A stretch of 64,000 nucleotides of DNA from Sphingopyxis sp. PAMC25046 (GCF_004795895.1 NZ_CP039250.1:2480001-2544000), one strand, 5' to 3'; numbered from the stretch's first letter, positions 25,453 through 34,780 are shown. Notes: generated from the sequence alone by a model not told the origin. A program made the numbers and translations.

Positions 25453-25489
25453 CTATCGTCATCCCGGACTTGATCCGGGACGACGATAG
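25453..25489. repeat. 37-bp palindrome of the CCGGACTTGATCCGG family
   Basis: CTATCGTC (25453-25460) is mirrored by GACGATAG (25482-25489) around TCCCGGACTTGATCCGGGA, the same core as in the repeat at 17846-17917. It lies in the 185-bp divergent gap between rlpA and the DUF2520 gene, where it may also overlap control sites. Confidence 0.75.
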
Positions 25490-25564
25490 AAGGGATGCAG
25501 CTTTTCGGCCGGTGAGCGGATGTTCCGTTCGCCAAACACCCTCTCGGCCACTACATCCACGACC

Positions 25565-26446
25565 ATGACCGATTTGCACTGCCAGCGGCCCGGCATCATC
25601 GGCACGGGCCGGGTCGCGCTGGCGCTCGCGCTGGCGCTGAGACGACATGCGACCGAACCCCCGATGCTGTGGGGCCGCTCGCCCGAAACAGCGCGCAGCG
25701 CGGCGTCAAGGGTCGGCGCCGTTACGGAGCCCGGACTCGACCGTCTCCTCGCCGCATGCGACGTCATCGCGATCGCGGTCGCCGACGACGCCCTGACCGA
25801 TGTCGTGTCCCGCCTCGCGGCCGCGCTGCCAGCGGGCCCCTCCCCTTTCATTTTTCACGTCAGCGGACGCAGCGGCGCGGCGGCGCTCGAACCGCTCGGC
25901 AAGACCGGTGCGATGGTCGCTGCGATCCATCCGGCGATGACCTTTACCGGCGATCCCGAAAGCGAGGTCGGTCGCATGGCGGGGGCGCGGTTCGCGATCA
26001 CCGCGGCGACCGGCGAGGCCATCGAACGGGCGCGGCGGGTCGTCGCATCACTTGGCGGGGTCGCGGTCGAAATCGCCGAGGAACGGCGCGCGCTCTACCA
26101 CGCGGCGCTCTGCCACGCATCGAACCATCTCGTCACGCTGATCAGCGGCGCGGCGCACGGGCTGGAGCGCGCCGGGGTCGACGATCCGGCGGCATTGCTC
26201 GCACCGCTCGTCCGCGCCGCGCTCGACAACAGTCTCACGCACGGTTTTGCGGGATTGTCGGGCCCGCTTCTGCGCGGTGACGCGCAGACGATCAGCGGCC
26301 ATCTCGAAACGCTTGGCGCGCTCAGCCCCGATCTCCTTCCCGCTTATCGCGCGATGGCAGCGGCGACGATCGACGAGCTTCAACGCCGCGAAACGCTCCC
26401 CCCGGACCGCCTCGCCGCACTGGACAGCCTGCTCGCTGTTCCCTAA
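25565..26446 (+). CDS. Rossmann-fold DUF2520 domain protein (putative dehydrogenase)
   Basis: The protein has 293 residues from the ATG at 25565 (MTDLHCQRPGIIGTGRVA). An N-terminal NAD(P)-binding Rossmann region has GIIGTGRVALALALAL and VIAIAVADDALTDVV. The C-terminal helical DUF2520 domain has ALYHAALCHASNHLVTLISG and LTGPLLRGD-like GLSGPLLRGDAQTISGHL. Proteins of this form resemble ketopantoate or F420-dependent reductases, but no substrate is established. uvrD starts 16 bp downstream, so the two are probably co-transcribed. Confidence 0.85.
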   Translation: MTDLHCQRPGIIGTGRVALALALALRRHATEPPMLWGRSPETARSAASRVGAVTEPGLDRLLAACDVIAIAVADDALTDVVSRLAAALPAGPSPFIFHVSGRSGAAALEPLGKTGAMVAAIHPAMTFTGDPESEVGRMAGARFAITAATGEAIERARRVVASLGGVAVEIAEERRALYHAALCHASNHLVTLISGAAHGLERAGVDDPAALLAPLVRAALDNSLTHGFAGLSGPLLRGDAQTISGHLETLGALSPDLLPAYRAMAAATIDELQRRETLPPDRLAALDSLLAVP

Positions 26447-26462
26447 TCGTTCGCGCGTGAAC

Positions 26463-28769
26463 ATGTCTCCCAACTCGACGCCTGACCTGACCCGCCCCGA
26501 CCCGTCGGACCCGCCCTATCTGCAAGGACTGAACGGTCCGCAGCGGCAGGCGGTGCTGACCACCGAAGGCCCCGTGCTGATGCTCGCGGGCGCGGGCACC
26601 GGCAAGACCGCGGCGCTCACCGCGCGCCTCGCACATATCATCGCGACGCGGCGCGCCTGGCCTTCCGAAATCCTCGCGGTCACCTTTACCAACAAGGCGG
26701 CGCGCGAGATGCGCGAGCGGATCGGGCGGATGATCGGCGACGCGGTCGAAGGCATGCCGTGGCTAGGCACCTTTCACAGCATCTGCGCGAAGATGCTCCG
26801 CCGCCACGCCGAGCTCGTCGGGCTGCAGAGCAATTTCACGATCCTCGACACCGACGACCAGCTCCGCGTGCTGAAGCAGCTCATCCAGGCCGAGGGGCTC
26901 GACGAGAAACGCTGGCCCGCGCGCCAGCTCGCGGGGCTGATTGACAAGTGGAAGAACCGCGGACTGACCCCCGCCGACCTCGATGCCGCCGACAAGGAAG
27001 CCTATGCCGACGGCAAGGGCCAGCATTTCTACGCGCTCTATCAGGCGCGGCTGAAGACGCTCAACGCCTGCGATTTCGGCGACCTGCTGCTCCATATGCT
27101 CGTGATATTGAAGACGCATCGCGACGTGCTCGAGCAATATCAGGCGCGCTTCAAATACATCCTCGTCGACGAATATCAGGACACCAACGCCAGCCAGTAT
27201 CTCTGGCTTCGGCTACTGGCGCAGGCACGCAAGAATATCTGCTGCGTCGGCGACGATGACCAGTCGATCTATTCGTGGCGCGGCGCCGAGGTCGCGAACA
27301 TCCTGCGCTTCGAAAAGGACTTCCCCGGCGCGACGGTGATCCGCCTCGAACAGAATTATCGATCGACTCCGCAGATACTTGCTGCCGCGTCGGCGCTGAT
27401 CGCGCAGAACAGCGATCGGCTCGGCAAGACCTTGTGGACCGATCTCGACGCGGGCGACAAGGTCCGAGTGGTCGGCGTGTGGGACGGGCCCGAAGAGGCG
27501 CGGCGGATTGGCGAGGAGCTGGAGACGCTCCAGCATCGCAAGGTCAGTCTCGATCGCACCGCGATCCTCGTCCGCGCGCAGTTCCAGACGCGCGAGTTCG
27601 AGGACCGTTTCATCGCGATCGGCATGCCATATCGCATCGTCGGCGGTTTCCGCTTCTACGAGCGCGCCGAAATCCGCGATGCGCTCGCCTATCTTCGCCT
27701 TGTCCAGTCGTCGGCCGACGATCTGGCTTTCGAACGCATCGTCAATGTCCCCAAACGCGGGCTCGGTGACAAGGCGCTGCAACGCATCCACCAGTTCGCG
27801 CGCCACGAACGCGCGCCGCTGTTCCACGCGGCGTCGCGGATCACCGAAACCGACGAGCTAACCCCGCAGGCGCGCCGCCAGCTTGCCAATTTCGTCGCGC
27901 AGATGCGCAATTGGCAGGCGAAGGCAAACGAGCTGTCGCACCCCGAGCTGACACAGCTGATCCTCGACGAATCGGGCTATACCGCGATGCTGCAGGCCGA
28001 CCGTAGCGTCGAGGCCGCAGGGCGGCTCGAAAACCTCTCCGAACTCGTCCGCGCGATGGAAGAATATGAAACGCTCGAGGAATTTCTTGAGCATGTCAGC
28101 CTCGTCATGGACCGCGACAATGACGACCAGACCGAGACGGTGACGATCATGACGATCCACGCCGCCAAGGGGCTTGAATTCGATCATGTCTTCCTCGCGG
28201 GCTGGGAGGATGGCGTCTTCCCCTCGCAGCGGTCGATGGACGAAGGCGGCACCGCCAGCCTCGAAGAGGAACGCCGGCTAGCCTATGTCGCGATCACCCG
28301 TGCAAGGCAGCGCGCGAGTATCTATCACGCCGCGAACCGGCGCATCTATGGTCAGTGGATGAGCAGCATCCCCAGCCGCTTCATCGGCGAAATCCCGCCC
28401 GAACATGTCGACAGCGAAAACAGCTTCGGCGGTGGCCAGAGCCTGTGGCGCGCCAACTGGTCGGCGCAGGGCGACCCCTTCGCGCATGTCGCCGAGCGCC
28501 AGCCCGCGCGCACGATGACGCGCGGTCCGGCGTGGCAGCGCGCGCTCGCATCGTCGTCGACCGTCACGCGGGCACCGGCCCCCAGCGAGAAAGGCCCCGC
28601 AGCATCGGTCGGCGCCAAACCGCGCGCCGACCTCGCGATCGGGATCCGCGTTTTTCACGAAAAGTTCGGTTACGGCGAAATCATCGATATCGACGGCAAC
28701 AAGCTCGAAGTCGAATTCGACCAAGCGGGCAGTAAACGGGTGCTCGACAGCTTCGTCAAGCTCGCCTGA
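26463..28769 (+). CDS. uvrD: UvrD/PcrA-type superfamily 1 DNA helicase
   Basis: This 768-residue 3'-5' helicase starts at the ATG at 26463. Motif I AGAGTGKT is at residues 42-49, motif II is ILVDEYQDTNASQY, motif III region DDDQSIYSWRGA, motif IV VIRLEQNYRST, motif V TIMTIHAAKGLEFDHVFLAG and motif VI VAITRARQRASIY. The C-terminal tail ends in a Tudor-like segment (IRVFHEKFGYGEIIDIDGNK) found in PcrA/UvrD, which contacts RNA polymerase. It works in nucleotide excision and mismatch repair. An earlier in-frame reading overlaps the DUF2520 gene and is not used. Confidence 0.94.
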   Translation: MSPNSTPDLTRPDPSDPPYLQGLNGPQRQAVLTTEGPVLMLAGAGTGKTAALTARLAHIIATRRAWPSEILAVTFTNKAAREMRERIGRMIGDAVEGMPWLGTFHSICAKMLRRHAELVGLQSNFTILDTDDQLRVLKQLIQAEGLDEKRWPARQLAGLIDKWKNRGLTPADLDAADKEAYADGKGQHFYALYQARLKTLNACDFGDLLLHMLVILKTHRDVLEQYQARFKYILVDEYQDTNASQYLWLRLLAQARKNICCVGDDDQSIYSWRGAEVANILRFEKDFPGATVIRLEQNYRSTPQILAAASALIAQNSDRLGKTLWTDLDAGDKVRVVGVWDGPEEARRIGEELETLQHRKVSLDRTAILVRAQFQTREFEDRFIAIGMPYRIVGGFRFYERAEIRDALAYLRLVQSSADDLAFERIVNVPKRGLGDKALQRIHQFARHERAPLFHAASRITETDELTPQARRQLANFVAQMRNWQAKANELSHPELTQLILDESGYTAMLQADRSVEAAGRLENLSELVRAMEEYETLEEFLEHVSLVMDRDNDDQTETVTIMTIHAAKGLEFDHVFLAGWEDGVFPSQRSMDEGGTASLEEERRLAYVAITRARQRASIYHAANRRIYGQWMSSIPSRFIGEIPPEHVDSENSFGGGQSLWRANWSAQGDPFAHVAERQPARTMTRGPAWQRALASSSTVTRAPAPSEKGPAASVGAKPRADLAIGIRVFHEKFGYGEIIDIDGNKLEVEFDQAGSKRVLDSFVKLA

Positions 28770-28775
28770 TCCATA

Positions 28776-28803
28776 TTGTCTACTCAATTAATTATGATAT
28801 GGA
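28776..28803 (+). promoter_or_regulatory. putative promoter of the DUF4349 gene
   Basis: TTGTCT (28776-28781), a 16-base AT-rich spacer and TATGGA (28798-28803) fit a sigma70-type promoter in an otherwise GC-rich region. The site also holds a TCCATAT/ATATGGA inverted pair (28770-28776, 28797-28803). Confidence 0.4.
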
Positions 28804-28841
28804 ATCACATGCAACCCGAGTCGCGTGTTGGGAGAGACTTC

Positions 28842-29771
28842 ATGAAAACCAAGCTCTTAGCGGGCGCGATGGCGCTCGCCCTGGTCGGCTGTTCGGAAAA
28901 ACCCGCCGAAGCGGTCAGAGAAGCACCCGCTTATGACATGGCGCCGGTCGATGCCTCCGAAGCGGTGTCGACGCAGGCCATTCCCGCCCCGTCCGCGATG
29001 CGCAGCCCCAACGTCAGCGTCACCGCGGCGCCCGGGGTCGCGTTCAACTACGCCTATGCTTTCCGCCTCGACGACAATCGCATCGCCAAAGTGCAGGAAG
29101 AACATGCCGCGGCGTGCGAGGCCCTCGGCACCACGCGCTGCCGGATCACCGGAATGACCTACCGCCTTGTCCGCGAGAATGAAGTCGAGGCGCAGCTTCT
29201 GTTCAAGCTCGACCCCGCGATAGCGCGCAAATTCGGTCGCGACGCGCTCGGCAGCGTCGAAAAGGCCGAAGGCGTGCTGGCGGAAGCGCGGATCAGCGGC
29301 GAAGATGTCGGGACGCAGATCAGCGACTCGCAGCGCCGCAGCGCCGACATCGACGCCGAAATCGCCCGGCTGGAGGCGCGGCTGAAGCAGGGCGGCCTCG
29401 GCGATCGCGAGCGCACCGAATTGCAGCAACAAATTTCCGCGATGCGCCGGCAGCTCGACGGCGAGCGCGACAACCGCCGCGCTGGCGAAGCGATGCTCGC
29501 GACCACGCCGATGCAATTCGACTATGTCGGCACCGGCGGGCTCCCCGGTATCGGTTACGGCAATCCGTTCAGCGACGCGCTGAACATGCTGATCCGTAGC
29601 GGCAGCGTGATGCTGTCGTTCCTCCTCGTCGTCGGCGCGGCGATCCTGCCATGGGCAGCGCTCTTCCTGTTGCTGCTTACGGGATGGCGGACGGCGCCCG
29701 CGCTGGCGATCCGGAAATGGCTGAACGGAGCTTCCAAAACGTCCGCCGCTCCGACGCCGCCAGCCGACTGA
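28842..29771 (+). CDS. DUF4349 lipoprotein with coiled coil and C-terminal membrane segment
   Basis: The protein has 309 residues from the ATG at 28842, preceded by GGGAGAGACTTC. A lipobox LVGC lies near residue 17. The DUF4349 body begins with FNYAYAFRLDDNRIAKVQEE, and a coiled-coil stretch (about 170-220, DIDAEIARLEARLKQGG) follows. A membrane segment (SVMLSFLLVVGAAILPWAAL) lies near the C terminus. Related domains occur in putative anti-sigma or secreted sensor proteins, but no function is established. It would be anchored by lipid at one end and membrane at the other, a feature worth noting. Confidence 0.8.
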   Translation: MKTKLLAGAMALALVGCSEKPAEAVREAPAYDMAPVDASEAVSTQAIPAPSAMRSPNVSVTAAPGVAFNYAYAFRLDDNRIAKVQEEHAAACEALGTTRCRITGMTYRLVRENEVEAQLLFKLDPAIARKFGRDALGSVEKAEGVLAEARISGEDVGTQISDSQRRSADIDAEIARLEARLKQGGLGDRERTELQQQISAMRRQLDGERDNRRAGEAMLATTPMQFDYVGTGGLPGIGYGNPFSDALNMLIRSGSVMLSFLLVVGAAILPWAALFLLLLTGWRTAPALAIRKWLNGASKTSAAPTPPAD

Positions 29772-29809
29772 GACCCCGGCGCGCGCTTGCAAAGGTCCAG
29801 CGCCCCGTT

Positions 29810-30871
29810 ATGGCAAAGGCCATGACGGGGCAGACCACATGGCTGGATCACGCGCGCGATGCGCATCGCCGCGGCGACGTTGCCGCCGAAACGGCCATAC
29901 TCGACGCCGCGATCCGCGCCGACCGCGGCAACATCCCCGCGTTGCTGGCGATGGCGGAGCTCAAGCGTCGCCTTGCCGATGACCGCGCGGCGGGCAGCTA
30001 TTACCGCCTCGCGCTGGGCACCGCCGCGCAGGCCCGCAGCGTTCCGCCGTCGCTTCACCCCGGCCTTCAGCGCGCCGAGCAGTTCCTCGCGGAGACCGAC
30101 CGCGCCTTTGCCGATCATCTGCTCGTCCAGCTGCGCGGTGCGGGTATCGATGCCGGGACCGCAACGCCGCGCGTCGCCGAGGCGCTCAGGATGCTCGCCG
30201 GCGAGCAGCCGCTCTATGTGCAACAGCCGAACATGTTCTACTTCCCGGGCCTCGCCCAGCGCCCCTTTTTCGAGCGGTCCGATTTCGGCTGGGCGGAAGG
30301 GGTCGAGACCGCGACCGACGCGATCCGCGCCGAGCTGCTGGCGATGGTTGGCGGCGCGGCCGATCCGTTCGGTCCCTATGTCACCGCCGCGCCCGGCCGG
30401 CCACCGCCGAACAACCCGCTGCTCGACAAACCCGACTGGGGCGCGGCCTGGCTCTGGAAGGACGGCGCGGTCGCCGACGCCATGGCGGCGCTATGTCCCG
30501 CGACCCTCGCCGCGCTGGAACTCGCGCCGCAGCCCGTGATTCCCGGGCGCGCGCCGATCGCGCTCTTTTCGCGCCTGACGCCCGGCACACATATCCAGCC
30601 GCACCACGGCATGCTCAACACGCGCCTCATATGCCACCTGCCGCTGATCGTCCCCGACGGTTGCGGGCTGCGCGTCGGGGCCGAAACGCGGAGCTGGCGC
30701 GAGGGCGAGCTTCTGATTTTCGACGACAGTTTCGAGCATGAGGCGTGGAACCGCGGGACCAGCGACCGCACCGTCCTGCTGTTCGAAATCTGGCGCCCCG
30801 ACATCGGCGCCGACGAACGCGAGCAATTGACGCGTATCTTCGCGGCAATCGACACATATGGCGGACAATAG
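29810..30871 (+). CDS. aspartyl/asparaginyl beta-hydroxylase family protein with N-terminal TPR-like region
   Basis: This 353-residue protein has an N-terminal part (about residues 8-75: WLDHARDAHRRGDVAAETAI, IPALLAMAELKRRLADDRAA) that reads as tetratricopeptide helices. The C-terminal half is a double-stranded beta-helix dioxygenase with IQPHHGMLNTRLICHLPL, PDGCGLRVGAE, and the FDDSFEHEAWN iron-binding histidine motif. Such enzymes use iron and 2-oxoglutarate to hydroxylate Asp/Asn side chains or lipid A-type substrates (LpxO). The target is unknown. The gene lies between the DUF4349 gene and the acyl-CoA dehydrogenase, 19 bp before the latter. Confidence 0.87.
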   Translation: MAKAMTGQTTWLDHARDAHRRGDVAAETAILDAAIRADRGNIPALLAMAELKRRLADDRAAGSYYRLALGTAAQARSVPPSLHPGLQRAEQFLAETDRAFADHLLVQLRGAGIDAGTATPRVAEALRMLAGEQPLYVQQPNMFYFPGLAQRPFFERSDFGWAEGVETATDAIRAELLAMVGGAADPFGPYVTAAPGRPPPNNPLLDKPDWGAAWLWKDGAVADAMAALCPATLAALELAPQPVIPGRAPIALFSRLTPGTHIQPHHGMLNTRLICHLPLIVPDGCGLRVGAETRSWREGELLIFDDSFEHEAWNRGTSDRTVLLFEIWRPDIGADEREQLTRIFAAIDTYGGQ

Positions 30872-30890
30872 ACCAAGGGACAGGAAAACG

Positions 30891-32054
30891 ATGACCAATC
30901 CGGGAATGGATGCCGATATCTACGACGCCTTCATCGAGCAGCTGCAACGCTATGTCCGCGAGCGGCTGATCCCGGCGGAGGACCAACTCGAGGAACTCGG
31001 CCGCGTTCCCGACGATATTCTTGCCGAAATGCGCGACATGGGTCTGTTCGGCGTGACGATGCCCGAAGAATATGGCGGCGCGGGCATGAACATCAGCCAA
31101 TATGTCGGCTTCATCCGCGAACTGGCTTACGCCTCGCCCGCCTATCGTTCGATCGTGTCGATCAACATCGGCATGGTGTGCAAATCGCTCATCGGTTTCG
31201 GCACCGATCAGCAGAAGGCGCATTGGTTGCCCAAGCTCGCCGGCGGATCGATCGCGGCCTTCGGTCTGACCGAGCCCGACAGCGGGTCGGACAGCGCGGC
31301 GATGAAGACGCGCGCGGTGCGCGAGGGCAACGGCTATGTGCTGAACGGCACCAAGCGCTACATCACGAATGCGCCCTTCGCCGACGTCATCCTGGTGATG
31401 GCGCGCACCAATGTCGAGGCGTTGCCCAAGAATGCCCATGTCAGCGCCTTCCTCGTCCCGCGCGATGCGCCGGGCGTGTCGATCGGCAAGCCCGACGGCA
31501 AGATGGGCCAGGCCGGATCGCAGATCGCCGACGTGATCCTGGAGGATGTGCATGTCGACGGCGATGCGCTGCTCGGCGGCGAGGAAGGGATCGGCTTTCG
31601 CGCCGCGATGCAGAGCCTCGACAACGGGCGCCTGTCGGTCGCGGCGGCGAGCGTCGGCTATGCCAAGCGCATGCTCGACGCGGGCCTGCAATATGCGATG
31701 GAGCGCAAGGCGTTTGGCGAACCGATCGCCAATTTCCAGCTGATCCAGGCGATGCTCGCCGACAGCAAGGCCGAAATCTATGCCGCCGACTGCATGCTCA
31801 ACGACGCCTGCGCGCGCGCCGATCGCGGCGAGAAGATTTTGGTCGAGGCCGCGGCGACCAAGATGTTCGCCAGCGAAATGTGCGGCCGCGTCGCCGACCG
31901 CGTCGTCCAGATCCACGGCGGCGCCGGCTATCTCAAGGAATATCTGGCCGAACGCTTCTATCGCGACTGCCGCATTTACCGCATTTATGAAGGGACAACG
32001 CAGATTCAGCAGCTAGTGATCGCGAAGAATATGATTCGGGATTTCGCGGGATAA
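30891..32054 (+). CDS. acyl-CoA dehydrogenase
   Basis: The protein has 387 residues from the ATG at 30891, which follows AGGAAAACG. It has the flavoprotein architecture of helical N domain, beta middle domain and helical C domain. FGLTEPDSGSDSAAMKTRAV, RYITNAPFADVILVMA, and the catalytic base Glu367 in YRIYEGTTQIQQ are in place. This is the short/medium-chain ACAD type for the first step of beta-oxidation or branched amino acid breakdown; the chain specificity cannot be read. The end is followed 17 bp later by a convergent tRNA gene. Confidence 0.93.
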   Translation: MTNPGMDADIYDAFIEQLQRYVRERLIPAEDQLEELGRVPDDILAEMRDMGLFGVTMPEEYGGAGMNISQYVGFIRELAYASPAYRSIVSINIGMVCKSLIGFGTDQQKAHWLPKLAGGSIAAFGLTEPDSGSDSAAMKTRAVREGNGYVLNGTKRYITNAPFADVILVMARTNVEALPKNAHVSAFLVPRDAPGVSIGKPDGKMGQAGSQIADVILEDVHVDGDALLGGEEGIGFRAAMQSLDNGRLSVAAASVGYAKRMLDAGLQYAMERKAFGEPIANFQLIQAMLADSKAEIYAADCMLNDACARADRGEKILVEAAATKMFASEMCGRVADRVVQIHGGAGYLKEYLAERFYRDCRIYRIYEGTTQIQQLVIAKNMIRDFAG

Positions 32055-32071
32055 CCCGCCGGGTGGGTCGC

Positions 32072-32147
32072 TGGTGGAGCCGAGGGGAATCGAACCCCTG
32101 ACCTCTGCAGTGCGATTGCAGCGCTCTCCCATCTGAGCTACGGCCCC
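32072..32147 (-). tRNA. tRNA-Ala (anticodon CGC)
   Basis: The reverse strand folds as a full cloverleaf of 76 bases including an encoded CCA. The acceptor GGGGCCG/CGGCTCC has the G3-U70 wobble pair that identifies alanine tRNAs. The anticodon stem CTGCA/TGCAG holds the loop ATCGCAC, giving anticodon CGC, and the T arm is AGGGG/CCCCT. It reads GCG codons, which are frequent in this genome. Confidence 0.97.
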
Positions 32148-32246
32148 GCGACGGGCGGGGTCTTAACGGCACTCGCTGGCAGTGGCAACGGCTTTTCTGA
32201 CGATTGCCGCCGCCGCTCGAAAAATTTGAGGAATGGGGGGATTCCG

Positions 32247-33263
32247 ATGGCCAAGGCATGGCATTTGACCAGTCGTCCGCAGGGGCTGCCGACGCGCGAC
32301 AATTTTGCGCTCCGCGACCTGCCCGACGCGCCGCTCGAAAAGGATCAGCTTCGCGTCCGCAATCTCTGGCTGTCGGTCGACCCCTATATGCGCGGCCGCA
32401 TGAACGAGGCGAAAAGCTACGCGGCGAGCTTTCAGATCGGCCAGCCGATGACCGGTGGCGCGATCGGCGAAGTGGTCGAAAGCGGGATGGAGGGCTTCGC
32501 GCCCGGCGACCTCATCCTTCACATGGGCGGCTGGCGCGACGGCGGCGTGATCGGGCTCGACATGATGCCGAACAAGCTGCCCGCCGAGGCGCTGGCGGCG
32601 GGCATGACGCCGCAGACCTTCCTCCATAATATGGGCCTCACGGGCGGCACCGCCTGGATAGGCCTGCTCCGCATTGCGAGCGCGAAGCCCGGCGACACGG
32701 TGTTCGTGTCGGCCGCCGCGGGCGCGGTGGGATCGGCGGTGGTCCAGATCGCCAAGGCGCGCGAAATGAGGGTGATCGGCTCGGCGGGCGGCGCGGAAAA
32801 ATGCGAATGGGTCCTCGATCTCGGCGCCGATGCCGTAATCGACTACAAGGCGGGCCCGGTGCTGCCGCAGATCGCCGCCGCGCTCGAACGCCTCGGCAAG
32901 CCCGGGATCGACGTCTATTTCGACAATGTCGGCGGCGAGCACCTCGACGCCGCCTTTGCAGTCGCGAACGATTTCGCGCGCTTCGCAATCTGTGGCATGA
33001 TCGACGTCTATAACGATGGAAAATCACAGGAAATGAAATATATCATCCGCGCCATCCCTGCGCGGATCCGCATGGAAGGCTTCATCTACACCGACCAATT
33101 CATCGAGTGCATGGAGGAATTCTACGCCGACATGGGCGGCCTGATCGCCAGCGGCGCGGTGACAATGCGCGAAACCGTGCTCGAGGGGCTGGAAGCGACG
33201 CCCGATGCTTTTTTGGGGCTGTTCGCGGGCGTGAATATGGGGAAGATGCTGGTCCGGCTTTGA
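32247..33263 (+). CDS. NADP-dependent zinc-free MDR oxidoreductase (CurA / leukotriene-B4 12-hydroxydehydrogenase type)
   Basis: The protein has 338 residues from the ATG at 32247. The medium-chain reductase form lacking structural zinc cysteines is clear: LWLSVDPYMRGRMNEAKSYA, the glycine-rich AAAGAVGSAVVQIAKA, and VYFDNVGGEHLDA. These match CurA and prostaglandin/2-alkenal reductases that reduce enone double bonds using NADPH. The physiological substrate is unknown. It is divergent from the tRNA and followed by an AraC-type regulator, which may or may not control it. Confidence 0.88.
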   Translation: MAKAWHLTSRPQGLPTRDNFALRDLPDAPLEKDQLRVRNLWLSVDPYMRGRMNEAKSYAASFQIGQPMTGGAIGEVVESGMEGFAPGDLILHMGGWRDGGVIGLDMMPNKLPAEALAAGMTPQTFLHNMGLTGGTAWIGLLRIASAKPGDTVFVSAAAGAVGSAVVQIAKAREMRVIGSAGGAEKCEWVLDLGADAVIDYKAGPVLPQIAAALERLGKPGIDVYFDNVGGEHLDAAFAVANDFARFAICGMIDVYNDGKSQEMKYIIRAIPARIRMEGFIYTDQFIECMEEFYADMGGLIASGAVTMRETVLEGLEATPDAFLGLFAGVNMGKMLVRL

Positions 33264-33309
33264 TCGGGACGGCAGTCGGTGGATTGCCTTGCCCCATTTT
33301 CGCAGCATC

Positions 33310-34158
33310 ATGGACAATATGTCTTTCGGAAACTTCCGCGTCCGGTCGTTGCATGACGGCGCCATCACCGCAGTCGATGCGTACTCGGACCGTTCGTTCG
33401 CGCGGCACGCGCACGATGAATTCGGCGTCGGTTTGGTTACCAGCGGGGCCCAGCGCTCGTGGAGCGGACGCGGCGCCGTCGAGGCGGCCTGCGGCGCGCT
33501 GATCACGGTCAATCCTGGCGAAGTCCACGACGGCATGCCCATCGGGGAGAAGCGATCCTGGTCGATGCTCTATATCCAGGCGCCATTGATTTGCGAGATC
33601 ATGGCCGATCTGACCGACGGCCGGACGGCAAATCGCGAGTTGCACCAGCCAGTCGTTGCCGACCGCGCGCTGGCGTGCCGGTTCGTCCGGGCTCGGCGGG
33701 CCGCGCTTCGGGCCGACCCGGCGCGCGATCTGGACGAAGAACTGCTCGCGCTCTTCGATGGCCTGACCGGCACGCCGCCCCCGTCCGTACGCGGGGTTGA
33801 CCGCCGGATATTGCGCCTCCGCGAGGCGATCGACGACGATCCGGCAGCGCAGCACCGCCTGCCCGCGATGGCCACGCAGGCGGGGCTCAGCCGCTTCCAG
33901 ACGTTACGCGCCTTTTCGCGCCTGACGGGCCTGACCCCGCACGCATATATCATGCAGAGGCGGATCGATCTGGCGCGAAGGCTGATCGGACGCGAAATGC
34001 CTTTGGCCGAAGCCGCCATCGAAGCGGGCTTCGCCGATCAGAGCCATATGCACCGCGGCTTCGTGGCGCGCTATGGCTACACGCCCGGCCAATATGCCCG
34101 CGCCCATCGCATCCGGGCTGCAATTTCATACAAGAGCGGCGCCATCTTCTCTCACTAG
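33310..34158 (+). CDS. AraC family transcriptional regulator
   Basis: The protein has 282 residues from the ATG at 33310; a TTG at 33289 after GGTGGA would add seven residues and is a real alternative. The N-terminal cupin-type sensing domain has FARHAHDEFGVGLVTSG and ITVNPGEVHDG. The C-terminal pair of helix-turn-helix units has LPAMATQAGLSRFQTLRAFS and GFADQSHMHRGFVARYGYTP. It lies 38 bp before a GNAT gene on the same strand. AraC-GNAT pairs often act in amino-acid or antibiotic response, but the inducer cannot be inferred. Confidence 0.88.
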   Translation: MDNMSFGNFRVRSLHDGAITAVDAYSDRSFARHAHDEFGVGLVTSGAQRSWSGRGAVEAACGALITVNPGEVHDGMPIGEKRSWSMLYIQAPLICEIMADLTDGRTANRELHQPVVADRALACRFVRARRAALRADPARDLDEELLALFDGLTGTPPPSVRGVDRRILRLREAIDDDPAAQHRLPAMATQAGLSRFQTLRAFSRLTGLTPHAYIMQRRIDLARRLIGREMPLAEAAIEAGFADQSHMHRGFVARYGYTPGQYARAHRIRAAISYKSGAIFSH

Positions 34159-34195
34159 GACGGGCCCGGTTCCCGTTTTTTGGAGGTCAAAGAGG

Positions 34196-34762
34196 ATGGC
34201 AGAGCGAAATGGCGCATCATTTAGGGTCGAGATGCGCGGCATCGTCCCGGCGGATTTCGGCGATGCCCTTCGAATCATCAATTGCGCGGCCGAAGCATAT
34301 CGCGGCGTAATCCCGGCCGACCGCTGGCACGATCCCTATATGTTGGCAGACGAACTGGCGTCCGAAATCGCGCACGGCGTTGTCTTCAGCGGCTGCGTCG
34401 TGGACGGCCGCCTGGTGGGCGTGATGGGCATGCAGGAGCGTGGCAAGGTCGACCTGATCCGCCACGCCTATGTCCTGCCGGATTATCAAGGCAGCGGCAT
34501 CGGCTCGAGGCTTCTCGAGCATCTTTGCGGGGCCAGTGACAAGCCTATACTGATCGGAACGTGGCAGGCGGCCGAATGGGCGATCCGATTTTACGAGCGC
34601 CACGGCTTCGTCCGTGTATCGAAGGACGATATGGCGGCGCTGCTACGCACCTTCTGGGATGTGCCCGCGCGGCAGGTGGAGACATCAGTCGTCCTCGCCT
34701 CGCAGGCGCTTTCGCGTGTCGCCGTCGATGAACTGATCAACGGATCGCAGCGGCGAAGCTAG
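34196..34762 (+). CDS. GNAT family N-acetyltransferase
   Basis: The protein has 188 residues from the ATG at 34196, preceded by GGAGGTCAAAGAGG. The acetyl-CoA pocket is DYQGSGIGSRLLEHL, preceded by the beta strand VDLIRHAYVLP and followed by IGTWQAAEWAIRFYERHGF. The ARE/GNAT fold is clear but the acceptor is not known. It is probably co-transcribed with the AraC-type gene immediately upstream and is convergent with the DEAD-box helicase gene. Confidence 0.88.
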   Translation: MAERNGASFRVEMRGIVPADFGDALRIINCAAEAYRGVIPADRWHDPYMLADELASEIAHGVVFSGCVVDGRLVGVMGMQERGKVDLIRHAYVLPDYQGSGIGSRLLEHLCGASDKPILIGTWQAAEWAIRFYERHGFVRVSKDDMAALLRTFWDVPARQVETSVVLASQALSRVAVDELINGSQRRS

Positions 34763-34780
34763 AGCGCCGCGACCCGATCC

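Noticed and set aside
25380..25535. N-terminal extension of rlpA from 25535
   Set aside because: It translates the REP-like palindrome and places the lipobox far from the N terminus.
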